A stretch of 64,000 nt of DNA from Rhizobium binae (lineage in GTDB: Bacteria; Pseudomonadota; Alphaproteobacteria; Rhizobiales; Rhizobiaceae): NCBI RefSeq assembly GCF_017357225.1, contig NZ_CP071611.1, positions 1 through 64,000 on the forward strand, given 5' to 3'. Below the pieces are notes generated by a model that saw nothing but the letters and a program-made list of their open reading frames with translations, ran no database searches and had not been told where the DNA came from. Positions 10,401 through 18,808 of this stretch are shown here, in pieces. The position numbers and the translations under genes were made by a program. Every line of letters starts with the position of its first letter. The first letter of the stretch is position 1.

Positions 10401-13088
10401 GCTCGCCCCGTTGTCCGTCGAAACCTCGACCGCGGCGATCACCCCGCCTCCCGCATCGGTGGCGGTGCCGGAAATCGTCACGGCGGATCCAACGGTCGCC
10501 GTGGCGGGAGCCGTGATGACCGAGGTCGGCGCAGTATGATCCGAGGATGCGGTTGCGGCGACGAGTCCGGATTGCAGTGTTCCCGGCTGAATGCCCATGT
10601 CGGCGAGCAGATTGACCATTGCCTGCTGCACGCGGGGATCGGTTGGAGTCGCCTGATTGTCGTGATTGTCGCTCAGGCCCCATGTCCAGTAGACTGTGCC
10701 GGCGCCGAACACCAGCGCCCCGCTCGGCGCGCGATAAAGCGTCAGATTGTGGGTCGCGGTGGCATTGCCGGTCGTGTTTCCATAATCGAGCAAATAGGTG
10801 CTGACCGGAAGCGTCGTCGATGACAGCTTAACGAGACCCGCCGGATCGAAGCCGTTGTCAGACGCTTCATCCCACTCATAGCCAAGATAGTTCTTGGTGA
10901 GCGTTGCCGTCTGGCCTGGCTGAAGATTGGCGACGCTCGTATTGCGCCAGAAGCGCAGGTTGGCATCGTCATAACCGACGGTGATCGAAGCAAGATTGTT
11001 GCCGACATCGTCGACCTTGAACAACTGTCCGGTCAGTGAGTTTTCCGGGTTTCCGCCGCCGATGGCAGGTGGGCTGAAGCGTGGATCCCGGAAGGTGCCC
11101 GTCCATTCGTTGGAAGGATCGATGCTCGAGTTGGCCCATGTCTCCTTGTAGGTGATCAAGGTGCGATAAGGCGTGCCGTCGGCGCTGTAGGCATTGCCCC
11201 AGCGGGTGCGCCAATAGACTTCGTTGCCGCTCCAGAACATAAGGTTGACGCCGGCATCACGCGCGGCTTCGACATTGGTTCGCTGTTGACCGGACCAGTA
11301 TTCGTCGTGCCCGGCATCGATATATGTCTTGTGATTGAGCAACAGGCTGCCGTAGCGGTCGGCGTCGACACCGGACATATAGGAAACATCATAGCCGTTC
11401 TGTTCCAGCCAGTAGATGCCGGCATATTCGGCGCCGAACAGATAGTCCTGCGGGCCGGCATAGGTGCCAACCCCGCCGCGGGTCGCAATCGGTCTGTTGT
11501 AGCTGACCGCATAGGCGCGACCGGCACCCTGCCCCGTCGCCGGGCCGTTACCGCCATAGAGGTTTGCGCCACCCCAGCCGTTGTAAGCCTGCCAGGTCTC
11601 GTCGGCGGTCTGGAAGACGATGTCGCTTTGGCTGGCGTCGTCGCGAACGATGAACGGGATATGATTTTCGCCGAAGGTGCCGTCCTGTCGCACGAGCTTG
11701 GCGATATAGACGCCTGAAACGGCATCATCAGGTACGGTCCACGACGCCGACACGGCCCAGTTGCCGGCGTCGACCGTGCCGGTCGAGGAATTGCGCAGCG
11801 GACTTGGCTGGGTCTGCAAGCCGGTGTGCTGCATAGTTGCGACCTTGCGGGCGCCCATGCCGCCATAATAGCCGAGCCGGTAGATATCGATCCGGTAGTT
11901 GGTGGAATTGGTGTTGATCTTGAAGCTGATCGTCTTGCCGTTGTCGACGCTGATATCGGTCGCAAACCCCTCGATATTGGTGCTGCCGGCACCGTCGATG
12001 CCCCACTCGCTCTCCGGATTGCCTTGCTTCTGGTTTTCCAGGACGATCGCGTTGCTGGCCGCTGCCGCAGCGGCCAGGGTTTGCGTCGCCATCGACCGCT
12101 GCGCAGTCGTCGTTGCCGTCGTCACCGAGCCGGAAAGGATGCCGGTGCCCTTCGTAGTGGTGCCCTTTCCGGTCTCTCCGCCGCCGGGCAAGGATCCGTT
12201 CAAGGCCGCTGTTTCCGTCCAACTTGCGGTTCCGCGCCAGCCCGAGAGCGGAGACAGGTTACGATCGAGAAGCGGGTCGCTGATCGAGGCGGCGATGGCC
12301 CGCTTGGCCGTCGATACAAAGTCCGGGCCCTCGGTCAGCTTGGTCCCCGGCAATTGACCGTCCTGTTGGAGCATGGCGCCTCCATGGGCCCAATCGAGAA
12401 TGCGCGTCGGGGACGTATAGTAGCCGCACCCGCACACACCAAAGGGCATGCCAAAGGCCAGTGAATTCGCCCCAGCATGCTGGGCGGTCGCCTGCGCTGA
12501 CGGGCTCGATTCGAGAATGACGACTTTGCCCGAGTGCGCACGCTCGCCGGCCACCGCAGAATCCTGCCCCGAGCCTGTCGGTGCGGGGCTCTGCGGCAGA
12601 TACGGCGCCAGAGGATCGTCGCCAATGAGGCTCATGCCAGCGGAGTTGCGGTAAAGCGGCGATTGAGGTCCGAATGCAACTCCGTTCGCGTGCACGTTGA
12701 ATCCCGCAAAGCCCGGCCCATAGGCAAAAAACCGAGATGCAACGCTGTTACCTTGCCGGTCTCCGGCCTCGCGATCTGCTGCGAAAGGGTCGGGCAAGGG
12801 CGGCAGTGGGTGGGTGATACTATCCTGAACGTCAGGGTCAGCGATCAACCCCGTCCGATGCTCCGGCTCGCGCTCGGCGAACGCCGGGTTATGGTTGGAA
12901 CCGTCGACAAGCTTGCCATCAAGCTTGGTTCCACCCGCATTTTGCGCGGATGCCGCAAGTTGAGCACTGTCCGAGTGCCTTTCGGCAGGCTTGCGAGGCC
13001 TCACCGTCTCGCCGGCTGCAAACCACCGAGGAAATAGCGAATCCACCAGGAGTGAGCGCGAAGTCCACCGACGAGCGTTGCGATTCAT
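7428..13088 (-). CDS. Giant multidomain protein: dimethylformamidase-like domain, Ig, VCBS and DUF4082 repeats (~1886 aa)
   Basis: Start taken at ATG 13088, with GAGGTG 7-8 nt upstream; a GTG three codons earlier is less likely. Residues ~1-340 are low-complexity. A dimethylformamidase-like domain (~345-850) carries WQAYNGWGG, SYNRP, HDEYW (~594-598) and GNEVYW (~621-626). Next come an Ig-like domain (~850-945), DUF4082 no. 1 (~950-1100), then two units of VCBS repeat + putative Ig + DUF4082 (~1105-1485 and ~1497-1884). These two units are encoded by a long DNA direct repeat. The C-terminus ends PQLAA, as in the paralogue at 673-5973. Domain order in the first ~1100 residues is the same in both, so the two arose by duplication, with different spacer modules (VCBS here, tandem-95 there). 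Probably exported or surface-bound; signal unclear. A CobW-type GTPase gene follows. Confidence 0.9.
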   Translation of the reverse strand: MNRNARRWTSRSLLVDSLFPRWFAAGETVRPRKPAERHSDSAQLAASAQNAGGTKLDGKLVDGSNHNPAFAEREPEHRTGLIADPDVQDSITHPLPPLPDPFAADREAGDRQGNSVASRFFAYGPGFAGFNVHANGVAFGPQSPLYRNSAGMSLIGDDPLAPYLPQSPAPTGSGQDSAVAGERAHSGKVVILESSPSAQATAQHAGANSLAFGMPFGVCGCGYYTSPTRILDWAHGGAMLQQDGQLPGTKLTEGPDFVSTAKRAIAASISDPLLDRNLSPLSGWRGTASWTETAALNGSLPGGGETGKGTTTKGTGILSGSVTTATTTAQRSMATQTLAAAAAASNAIVLENQKQGNPESEWGIDGAGSTNIEGFATDISVDNGKTISFKINTNSTNYRIDIYRLGYYGGMGARKVATMQHTGLQTQPSPLRNSSTGTVDAGNWAVSASWTVPDDAVSGVYIAKLVRQDGTFGENHIPFIVRDDASQSDIVFQTADETWQAYNGWGGANLYGGNGPATGQGAGRAYAVSYNRPIATRGGVGTYAGPQDYLFGAEYAGIYWLEQNGYDVSYMSGVDADRYGSLLLNHKTYIDAGHDEYWSGQQRTNVEAARDAGVNLMFWSGNEVYWRTRWGNAYSADGTPYRTLITYKETWANSSIDPSNEWTGTFRDPRFSPPAIGGGNPENSLTGQLFKVDDVGNNLASITVGYDDANLRFWRNTSVANLQPGQTATLTKNYLGYEWDEASDNGFDPAGLVKLSSTTLPVSTYLLDYGNTTGNATATHNLTLYRAPSGALVFGAGTVYWTWGLSDNHDNQATPTDPRVQQAMVNLLADMGIQPGTLQSGLVAATASSDHTAPTSVITAPATATVGSAVTISGTATDAGGGVIAAVEVSTDNGASWHPATGDENWTYTWSPQTAGTYTIRSRAVDDNVNLETPSTGRTVTVSGPSYTSLFGAATPAVVNTNDTSAVELGVKFQTSVAGTVTGIRFYKGDLDTGTHTGSLWSSTGTRIATLTFTNESASGWQTAYFTSPVSLTAGQTYTASYHTNSGHYSTTTNYFTSNVTSGPLTAPASGNGVYRYGSTSLFPTSTFQSTNYWVDVMFTTSASNTTPTAVADAGDATEKGGVANGSGGVVASGNVLTNDTDPDAGDTKTVSAVSFGATSGTLGSALNGTYGSLVLNASGTYTYTINETNSAVQALRLSTNTLNDIFSYTMRDTAGATATANLTVTIHGANDAPVLAVQTATQYATVGSAFSFVVPSTTFSDVDSGETLTYAATAADGTALPSWLSFNASTRTFSGTPTTAGNYGVRVTATDIGGLAANETFNIAASTTPPTTYSLFSASSTPAQTNLNDGQQLELGVKFTSNVGGDIVGIKFYRSANDNGQNVVDLWSSTGTKLATATFTNTTASGWQTANFTTPFTIAANTTYVASYHTTGAYVATGGFFTTAVASGPLTAPASGNGVYRYGGSATAGIFPNATFGASNYWADVVFRPGSGTPGNTTPTAVADAGDATEKGGVANGSGGVVASGNVLTNDTDPDAGDTKTVSAVSFGATSGTLGSALNGTYGSLVLNASGTYTYTINETNSAVQALRLSTNTLNDIFSYTMRDTAGATATANLTVTIHGANDAPVLAVQTATQYATVGSAFSFVVPSTTFSDVDSGETLTYAATAADGTALPSWLSFNASTRTFSGTPTTAGNYGVRVTATDIGGLAANETFNIAASTTPPTTYSLFSASSTPAQTNLNDGQQLELGVKFTSNVGGDIVGIKFYRSANDNGQNVVDLWSSTGTKLATATFTNTTASGWQTANFTTPFTIAANTTYVASYHTTGAYVATGGFFTTAVASGPLTAPASGNGLYAYGGSATTGLFPTSTFNSANYYADVVFRPQLAA
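7536..8600. repeat. 1065-bp direct repeat, copy A (inside the giant gene)
   Basis: Compared by eye with 8712-9776, this block appears identical base for base. The two are offset by exactly 1176 bp and divided by a 111-bp unique stretch. It encodes one VCBS + Ig + most of one DUF4082 unit. Flanking bases differ at both ends (7535/8711 and 8601/9777), which fixes the limits. Confidence 0.92.
8712..9776. repeat. 1065-bp direct repeat, copy B (inside the giant gene)
   Basis: Partner of 7536-8600. No synonymous differences were noticed, so the duplication is recent, kept identical by gene conversion, or an assembly artefact. 1176 is a multiple of 3, so gain or loss of a unit by recombination would keep the reading frame. 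Confidence 0.92.
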
Positions 13089-13657
13089 GGCAGGCACCTC
13101 TCGCGAGATTAGCAGAATTGAACTATCGGGATCGTTTTGGTACGCGGTCTCGAATTGTAGTCGAAAACGACCGGGGTATACCCTACGCCTTTCGCTCTAC
13201 CGGCGGCATCCTTTGGGCAAACGGCCATGCCGCGCCGCCGACGCGCTGGACGAGACGCACGCGAGCGACGATTCGCCACGTTCTGTGCGGGATCGAAGCC
13301 GCAGCAGTGGTGGCGGCGCCGGTTCATCCCGACAAATCGATGATCCGGCCAGAAAGGCGCTACCGGCATGGTTGCGCTTCCCCCAAGCGAGCGCGCCTAC
13401 TCCTGCGTGCAGAACCTATTGATTTTCCCCGATCTATGCCTTCGCGTCGCGCCGGAGATATATGTTTCTACTCAATTTGGGCTGAGGCACCTCCCCACCT
13501 CATCAATATTGATGTGGCAAAGCGAACGACCTCCACCTTCCTCAAGGCTTCGCCAGGCTGCACACTGGCGATCAAGTTCCGGACTTGGGTCCGGCGTTCA
13601 AGCAGCGTTCAAACCTATTGTATCAGCGTCCGTGTTAGAATGTTTTGCAGGCGAGAC
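13089..13657. promoter_or_regulatory. Divergent promoter region between the giant gene and the exoF-like gene, with palindromes
   Basis: About 570 bp without a supported gene. It must hold the promoters for both divergent transcription units. A perfect 14-bp palindrome CATCAATATTGATG lies at 13501-13514, flanked by CC-T and T-GG that extend the symmetry with one mismatch on each side. A perfect 10-bp palindrome GGGTATACCC is at 13174-13183. Either could be an operator; neither matches a site I can name. No convincing sigma70 hexamer pair was found. Confidence 0.45.
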
Positions 13658-14974
13658 ATGTATATGAATCCATCGCACCGCCCCCCTCGCGTGTTCTTTC
13701 GCGCGACATCCGTCATCAGTGCGCTCGTCTTTCTTGCCGGAGCTGTACCGCCAGCTCTCGCCGAAGGCACCCCCTTGGCTCCGCAAACGAAGATCCGCCT
13801 GACGGTCGTGCAATGGATACCGTCCAAGGGCCAATTTGAACGATGGGATGGGATCGGCGGCGAATATACGGTTTCGGATGCAGGTATAGTCTCCCTGCCC
13901 TTTCTGGGGTCGCTGGCGGTGGGGAATCTGGACAATGAGGGCCTGACCAACGAGATCGGCAAGCGCCTTCAGGCGAAGATGGGTCTGGCCCAGGCACCTG
14001 CCGTGACCATCGATATTCTCAACTATCCCTCCATTTACGTCGTCGGAGACGTGATGGCGCCGGGAGAATACAAGTTTCACTCCGGCTTGAGCGTCCTGCA
14101 ATCGCTCGCCATGAGCGGCGGCCCGTTGCGGGCTGCGGCGCAGCAGCGATCGGATACGATCAAGCTTGCCGGCGATTTGCGGGAAATCGACCACGCGCTG
14201 CTGCGTAGCGCCGCAAAGCTTGCGCGGCTGCAAGCGGAGATGACCGGCGCGAAGGAGATCGCTTTCGATCAGCCATCCGCTGCTGACCGGCAATATGCCG
14301 AGAGTATCTTCGCGGAAGAGCGGGTCATTTTTCAGGCCCGCGCAAGCGCGCTGGACAAGCAGTCGGTGGCCCTCGTCGAACTGCGCAATCTTTTGACCGC
14401 GGAAATCGAGACGCTGGAAGAAAAGCTGAAAGGCTCGGATGACAATATCCAGTCAGTCGAGGAACAGCTGACGAGCGTGAGGACGCTGGTCCAGAAGGGC
14501 CTGACGATCACCTCACGCCAGATGGATCTGGAACGATTGCTGACTACCTATCGCTCAGACCGGCTCGACCTCGTCACCGCCATCATGCGGGGTCGCCAGG
14601 CGATCAATGAGACGAAGCGCAATCTCGAGGGACTTTCCGACAATCGCCGCAGCGAGAACGCTTCCGAGGTGCAGGCGGAGAAGGCCAATCTCGATCAGCT
14701 CAAACTGAAGCGCGACACCACGCAACAGCTTCTTCTCGAAGAAGTATCGAACGGTGCGAGCGCGATGGACCGCAGCGACGAACTTCCGCTGACGTTCATC
14801 ATCAGCCGGCGGGACAAGGGTGAGGTCAATCAGTTCCCGGCCTCCGAAACGACGGAACTGGCGCCGGGCGACGTGGTCAGGGTCACCCGGGCCCGCTCCG
14901 CCGATGCGCCATCCGAAGACGACGCTGCGCTGTCTGTCGAGACAGAGGCGCATGTCAGTCAGGCAAGCCGGTGA
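13658..14974 (+). CDS. ExoF-like polysaccharide export protein (OPX/SLBB family)
   Basis: 438 aa from ATG 13658 (ATG 13664 is also possible; the frame is open further upstream but without coding character). An N-terminal signal sequence covers the hydrophobic stretch ISALVFLAGAVPPALA (~18-33). A Poly_export domain follows (~40-125; GGEYTVSDAGIVSLPFLG), then an SLBB-type beta-grasp region (YVVGDVMAPGEYKF ~125-165) and a long coiled coil (~190-360), and a short C-terminal domain. This arrangement and length match ExoF of Sinorhizobium (~421 aa), which acts in the periplasm/outer membrane in polymer export with ExoP and ExoQ. It is followed 79 bp later by the flippase gene, so probably the same operon. 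No lipobox Cys was seen, unlike true Wza lipoproteins. Confidence 0.88.
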   Translation: MYMNPSHRPPRVFFRATSVISALVFLAGAVPPALAEGTPLAPQTKIRLTVVQWIPSKGQFERWDGIGGEYTVSDAGIVSLPFLGSLAVGNLDNEGLTNEIGKRLQAKMGLAQAPAVTIDILNYPSIYVVGDVMAPGEYKFHSGLSVLQSLAMSGGPLRAAAQQRSDTIKLAGDLREIDHALLRSAAKLARLQAEMTGAKEIAFDQPSAADRQYAESIFAEERVIFQARASALDKQSVALVELRNLLTAEIETLEEKLKGSDDNIQSVEEQLTSVRTLVQKGLTITSRQMDLERLLTTYRSDRLDLVTAIMRGRQAINETKRNLEGLSDNRRSENASEVQAEKANLDQLKLKRDTTQQLLLEEVSNGASAMDRSDELPLTFIISRRDKGEVNQFPASETTELAPGDVVRVTRARSADAPSEDDAALSVETEAHVSQASR

Positions 14975-15053
14975 ACAGCGAAAGTCATCTGCTGCAATCG
15001 AGCCTACGGCGGGCGATTGAACGCAAGCCCGGGGTAAACCGCTGGGGCTTTCG

Positions 15054-16562
15054 ATGACATTGAGGATGATCCCACCCAGCAGCCCGACCTACACCCAGAT
15101 CCTCAAATCGACGATGCTGATGGGTGGCTCTTCACTCGTCAACGTGGCACTCGGCATTATCAGAAACAAAGCCATGGCCGTCCTGCTCGGGCCGGAAGGC
15201 GTGGGACTCATGGGCCTGTACGGGTCGATCCTCGATATCGCCCAGGCGATTGCCGGGCTCGGCGTGGGCAGCAGCGGCGTGCGCCAGATTGCCGAAGCTG
15301 CGGGGAGCAACGACGCTGAAACTGTTGCACGATCGGCGACGGTGCTGAGACGCATATCGATGGTGCTCGGCCTGCTTGGTGCGTTTCTCCTCGCCGCCCT
15401 GGCATTCCCGGTCTCGAATTTCACCTTCGGCGACTACCAGCATGCCGGCGGCATCGCATTGCTGTCGCTGGCAATCTTTTTTCGGCTGGTCTCTGCGGGG
15501 CAGACTGCATTGATCCAGGGTCTGCGGGGCATTGCAGATCTTGCCCGTATCAACGTGCTTGCCGGGCTTTTCGGCACGGCCGTCAGCATCCCGCTGATCT
15601 ATCTGTTCGGCCTGCAGGCGATCGCTCCGTCTCTCGTGGTGATTGCGGCGGCTTCAATCCTTCCGACCTGGTGGTACAGCCGGCGGATCTGTCCGCATCC
15701 CTCGCCAATGCCCACGCGCGAGTTCGGTCGGGAATTATCGGCCCTGCTCAGGCTCGGCTTCGTCTTCATGGCAAGCGGGCTTTTGACCTTCGGCGCGGCT
15801 TATGCCGTCCGCCTTATCGTGTTGAAAGAGGGCGGCGTCATAGGGGCTGGATTGTACCAGGCGGCCTGGGGCCTTGGCGGTCTCTATGCCGGCTTTATCT
15901 TGCAAGCGATGGGAACGGATTTTTATCCGCGCCTGACCGCGGCCGCCGACAACGATGCCGAATGCAATCGGCTGGTCAATGAGCAGGCGGAAATCAGCAT
16001 GCTGCTCGCTGGTCCCGGCCTGATCGGCACGCTGACGCTCGCGCCGCTGATGATGAGCCTGTTCTATTCATCGGAATTTCATGGAGCCGTCGATCTTCTG
16101 CGCTGGATCTGCCTTGGCATGATGCTGCGCATTATTTCCTGGCCAATGGGTTTCATCGTCGTGGCGAAGCGTACCCAGGCGATTTTCTTCTGGACGGAGG
16201 TTGCGGCGGCGGTCATGCATGTGGGCCTGGCCTGGCTCCTTGTATCGCTACTTGGGACGCAAGGAGCCGGCATGGCGTTTTTTGGACTCTATGTTTGGCA
16301 CAGCATCCTCATCTATGTGATCGTGCGGAAGCTGACCGGTTTTCGCTGGTCCGCCGCCAATCGCAGACATGCGCTGATTTTCCTGCCCGCATCGGCACTG
16401 GTATTCCTGATGTTCTCTATCTTGCCGCTATGGCCGGCGACGCTGATCGGCTTCCTCGCCGTCGCTGTCTGCGGGCTCTATTCGCTGCGCATGCTGGTCG
16501 ACCTGCTGCCGCCGGAGTCCGTTCCAGCGGCCATCCGCGGCTGGATCACGAAATCAGCATAA
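15054..16562 (+). CDS. Wzx-type polysaccharide flippase (O-antigen translocase family)
   Basis: 502 aa, hydrophobic throughout with about 12-14 predicted membrane helices. It begins with the family-typical segment GGSSLVNVALGIIRNKAMA followed by LLGPEGVGLMGLYGSI, as in WzxE/RfbX-like O-antigen translocases of the MATE/MOP superfamily. Its role is to flip the lipid-linked repeat unit made by the WbaP-type primer and glycosyltransferases of this locus to the periplasm for the Wzy polymerase at 32950-34248. The ATG at 15054 is chosen; internal in-frame ATGs exist close by. It is the last gene of its unit: a strong stem-loop follows at 16565. Confidence 0.9.
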   Translation: MTLRMIPPSSPTYTQILKSTMLMGGSSLVNVALGIIRNKAMAVLLGPEGVGLMGLYGSILDIAQAIAGLGVGSSGVRQIAEAAGSNDAETVARSATVLRRISMVLGLLGAFLLAALAFPVSNFTFGDYQHAGGIALLSLAIFFRLVSAGQTALIQGLRGIADLARINVLAGLFGTAVSIPLIYLFGLQAIAPSLVVIAAASILPTWWYSRRICPHPSPMPTREFGRELSALLRLGFVFMASGLLTFGAAYAVRLIVLKEGGVIGAGLYQAAWGLGGLYAGFILQAMGTDFYPRLTAAADNDAECNRLVNEQAEISMLLAGPGLIGTLTLAPLMMSLFYSSEFHGAVDLLRWICLGMMLRIISWPMGFIVVAKRTQAIFFWTEVAAAVMHVGLAWLLVSLLGTQGAGMAFFGLYVWHSILIYVIVRKLTGFRWSAANRRHALIFLPASALVFLMFSILPLWPATLIGFLAVAVCGLYSLRMLVDLLPPESVPAAIRGWITKSA

Positions 16563-16564
16563 CG

Positions 16565-16598
16565 AACAATGCGCGCATCGGGCGATACGCGCATTGTT
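16565..16598. terminator. Bidirectional stem-loop between convergent genes
   Basis: A perfect 11-bp stem, AACAATGCGCG at 16565-16575 pairing with CGCGCATTGTT at 16588-16598, with a 12-nt loop. It sits 3 nt after the flippase stop and 21 nt before the stop of the facing aminotransferase gene, the classic place for a shared terminator. The stem ends carry the short A and T runs. Confidence 0.75.
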
Positions 16599-16619
16599 GG
16601 AAGTCGGCAATTGCGAGGA

Positions 16620-17837
16620 TCAGGCGACAGCGACGTCCATGGTACGTTGCGGGCTGACCGCTTCGCCGGTCGCCTGCGCAAGGGCTGCGCGAAGTGCCTC
16701 AACAACCCGGTCCACGTCAGACACCGTCATCTGGGCATAAAGCGGCAGGATGATGGTTTGCTGCTGCGCAGACACGCTTCGCATCAGGCTCGTGGCAATG
16801 CGGTGGGAGCTCTCACCGGAATAGGCTCCCTCCAGGTGAATGTTCATCACACCGCGCCGGGTTGAGATACCCTGGTCGAGCAGGTTCTGCATGACGGCGC
16901 GCTGGTCGGCCGTATCGGGCAATCTCACACAGAAGCTCTGCCAGTTGCTTCGAGCCCAGTCTGGCTCGGCCGGCGGAGAAAGCCCGGCAATCGTCGATAG
17001 ACGTTGGCAATATTGCTCAGCAACGAGCCGGCGCTGGGCAACCAACTCCGGCAGCCGCCGCAACTGCTCACGTCCGACAGCGGCCTGAAGGTCGGTCATC
17101 CGGTAATTGTAGCCCAGTTCGTCATAATCCTCGAAAATCACCTGCTTCGAGCCGTGGCGGACGGCATCGGTGACACTCATGCCATGCTGGCGCCACAGCC
17201 GGAATTTCCGGTCATAATCGGCATTGGCCGTGGTCAACATGCCGCCATCGCCTGTCGTGACGACCTTTCTCGGGTGGAAAGAGAAGCAGGCAATGTCGCC
17301 ATGCGGCTTGCCGATCTTTTCCCAGCGGCCGTCCGACAGGATTTCGCTTCCCGTCGCACAGGCCGCATCTTCGATTACAGGGATCGAGTGGCGCTTGCCG
17401 ATCTCGACGATAGGTCCGAGATCACAAGGCATTCCAAGCTGATGCACACACAGGATTGCCTTTGTGCGGGAGGTAATGGCTGCTTCGATCAGGCTGGGAT
17501 CGATATTGTAGCCATCGGCCTCGATGTCGACAAATACCGGCACGGCGTTGCAATAGCGGATGGCGTTCGCGGTTGCGATAAACGAATGGCTGACCGTGAT
17601 CACCTCGTCGCCCGCGCCGATGCCGACCGCCATCAGGGCCAAATGCAGCGCGGTCGTGCAGTTGGAGACGGCGCAGGCGTGTGCGGCGCCGACATAGGCC
17701 GCGAATTCACGCTCGAAAGCGGCGACTTCGGGCCCCTGGGTCACCCATCCCGATAGAATAACGCGGCGCGCGGCTTCAGCCTCTTCCTCTCCGAGGACGG
17801 GTTTGGCGACAGGAATTGTGGATAATAACGGGCTCAT
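16620..17837 (-). CDS. DegT/DnrJ/EryC1/StrS-family sugar aminotransferase
   Basis: 405 aa from ATG 17837, which overlaps the stop of the preceding epimerase gene as ATGA; a longer frame exists but this start is coupled. A PLP-dependent fold-type I enzyme that aminates keto-sugar nucleotides. Visible hallmarks: the substrate/PLP region SNCTTALHLALMA, VIEDAACATGSE with the PLP-stacking/pyridine residues, and the internal aldimine lysine in FSFHPRKVVTTGDGG. NYRMTDLQAAVGREQL is the usual C-terminal marker. Last gene of a six-gene coupled operon. With gmd in the same locus, and no fucose synthase seen, a GDP-perosamine-synthase-like role is a reasonable hypothesis. A PseC- or LegC-like role on a UDP-sugar is equally open. 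Confidence 0.9.
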   Translation of the reverse strand: MSPLLSTIPVAKPVLGEEEAEAARRVILSGWVTQGPEVAAFEREFAAYVGAAHACAVSNCTTALHLALMAVGIGAGDEVITVSHSFIATANAIRYCNAVPVFVDIEADGYNIDPSLIEAAITSRTKAILCVHQLGMPCDLGPIVEIGKRHSIPVIEDAACATGSEILSDGRWEKIGKPHGDIACFSFHPRKVVTTGDGGMLTTANADYDRKFRLWRQHGMSVTDAVRHGSKQVIFEDYDELGYNYRMTDLQAAVGREQLRRLPELVAQRRLVAEQYCQRLSTIAGLSPPAEPDWARSNWQSFCVRLPDTADQRAVMQNLLDQGISTRRGVMNIHLEGAYSGESSHRIATSLMRSVSAQQQTIILPLYAQMTVSDVDRVVEALRAALAQATGEAVSPQRTMDVAVA

Positions 17838-18808
17838 GCAGCTTGACCTCCGGCTGCAGCGGTCTTCGACTGCCACCACGCGACAAGGTCACGAAGCCCT
17901 TGCTCCATCGAAATTTCCGCCTTGAAGCCCAGAAGCCTTTCGGCCTTGCTGATATCGGCAAGACGACGGGTTACACCGTTGACCGCGCGCGCCTCTTTGT
18001 GTTGCGGCTCGAGTGAAGACCCCATGATGTCGCTCAGCATCTGCGCGAGTTCCAGCAGGCTAATTTCTCTACCGCTCGCAACGTTGAACACCTCGTCGGT
18101 AACGTCACTCTTTGCCGCCAGCACGTTTGCCCGGGCGATGTCGCGTGCATCGACGAAGTCCATCGTTTGGCTCCCGTCTCCATAGATGAGCGGCGGCATT
18201 CCGGCCGCAAGGCGTTCCATCCAGCGGATCAGCACTTCGGTATAGGCGCCGTAAACGTCCATTCGTGGCCCGTAGACATTGAAATAACGCAGCGCGACAT
18301 AGCGCAGGCCGTACATATCCGCGAAGCTGCGCAGTAATCCCTCGTTGAAGGTCTTTGCCGCGCCGTAGATCGTCCGGTTATTGTAGGGATGATGCTGTTC
18401 GGTCGTCGGAAAGCTTTCGGCAAGCCCCAGCACGGAGGCGGAAGAGGCCGCGACGACCTTCGAAACACCCGCCTTGACGGCAGCTTCGAGAACGTTGAAC
18501 GTGCCTTCGGCCAGAACTTCGAAGGCCAGTCGCGGCTCTTCCGCGCATTGGGTTATGCGGATGGCCGCCTGATGAAAGACGATATCGACGCCGTCGAAGG
18601 CTTTCGCCAGCAGCGACCTGTCGCGGATATCGCCATCGATGACGTTAAGGGGCGCGCTGCCTATTGCCGAGCTGAGATTGTCCCGGCGCCCGCGCACGAA
18701 ATTGTCGAGGATGATGATCTCGCGAGGTTTTTCCAATGCGACAAGATCGGCAATATGCGAACCGATCAGACCGGCACCGCCGGTAATGAGTACCCGTTTG
18801 TTTCTCAT
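17834..18808 (-). CDS. NAD-dependent epimerase/dehydratase (extended SDR family)
   Basis: 324 aa. Rossmann motif TGGAGLIGSHI at ~10-20, a conserved Ser/Thr segment (ASSASVLG) and catalytic Tyr-x-x-x-Lys in TIYGAAKT. RYFNVYGPRMD and DFVDARDIARAN are typical of UDP-hexose 4-epimerases and the WbpP-like group. It probably interconverts or dehydrates a UDP-sugar intermediate for the exopolysaccharide. The start overlaps the preceding acetyltransferase stop by 4 bp (ATGA) and its stop overlaps the next start the same way. Exact substrate cannot be read from sequence. Confidence 0.88.
   Translation of the reverse strand: MRNKRVLITGGAGLIGSHIADLVALEKPREIIILDNFVRGRRDNLSSAIGSAPLNVIDGDIRDRSLLAKAFDGVDIVFHQAAIRITQCAEEPRLAFEVLAEGTFNVLEAAVKAGVSKVVAASSASVLGLAESFPTTEQHHPYNNRTIYGAAKTFNEGLLRSFADMYGLRYVALRYFNVYGPRMDVYGAYTEVLIRWMERLAAGMPPLIYGDGSQTMDFVDARDIARANVLAAKSDVTDEVFNVASGREISLLELAQMLSDIMGSSLEPQHKEARAVNGVTRRLADISKAERLLGFKAEISMEQGLRDLVAWWQSKTAAAGGQAA

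Noticed and set aside
12950..13657. Upstream extension of the exoF-like reading frame by ~236 codons
   Set aside because: It overlaps the start of the divergent giant gene and has no domain. The signal peptide follows the ATG at 13658.
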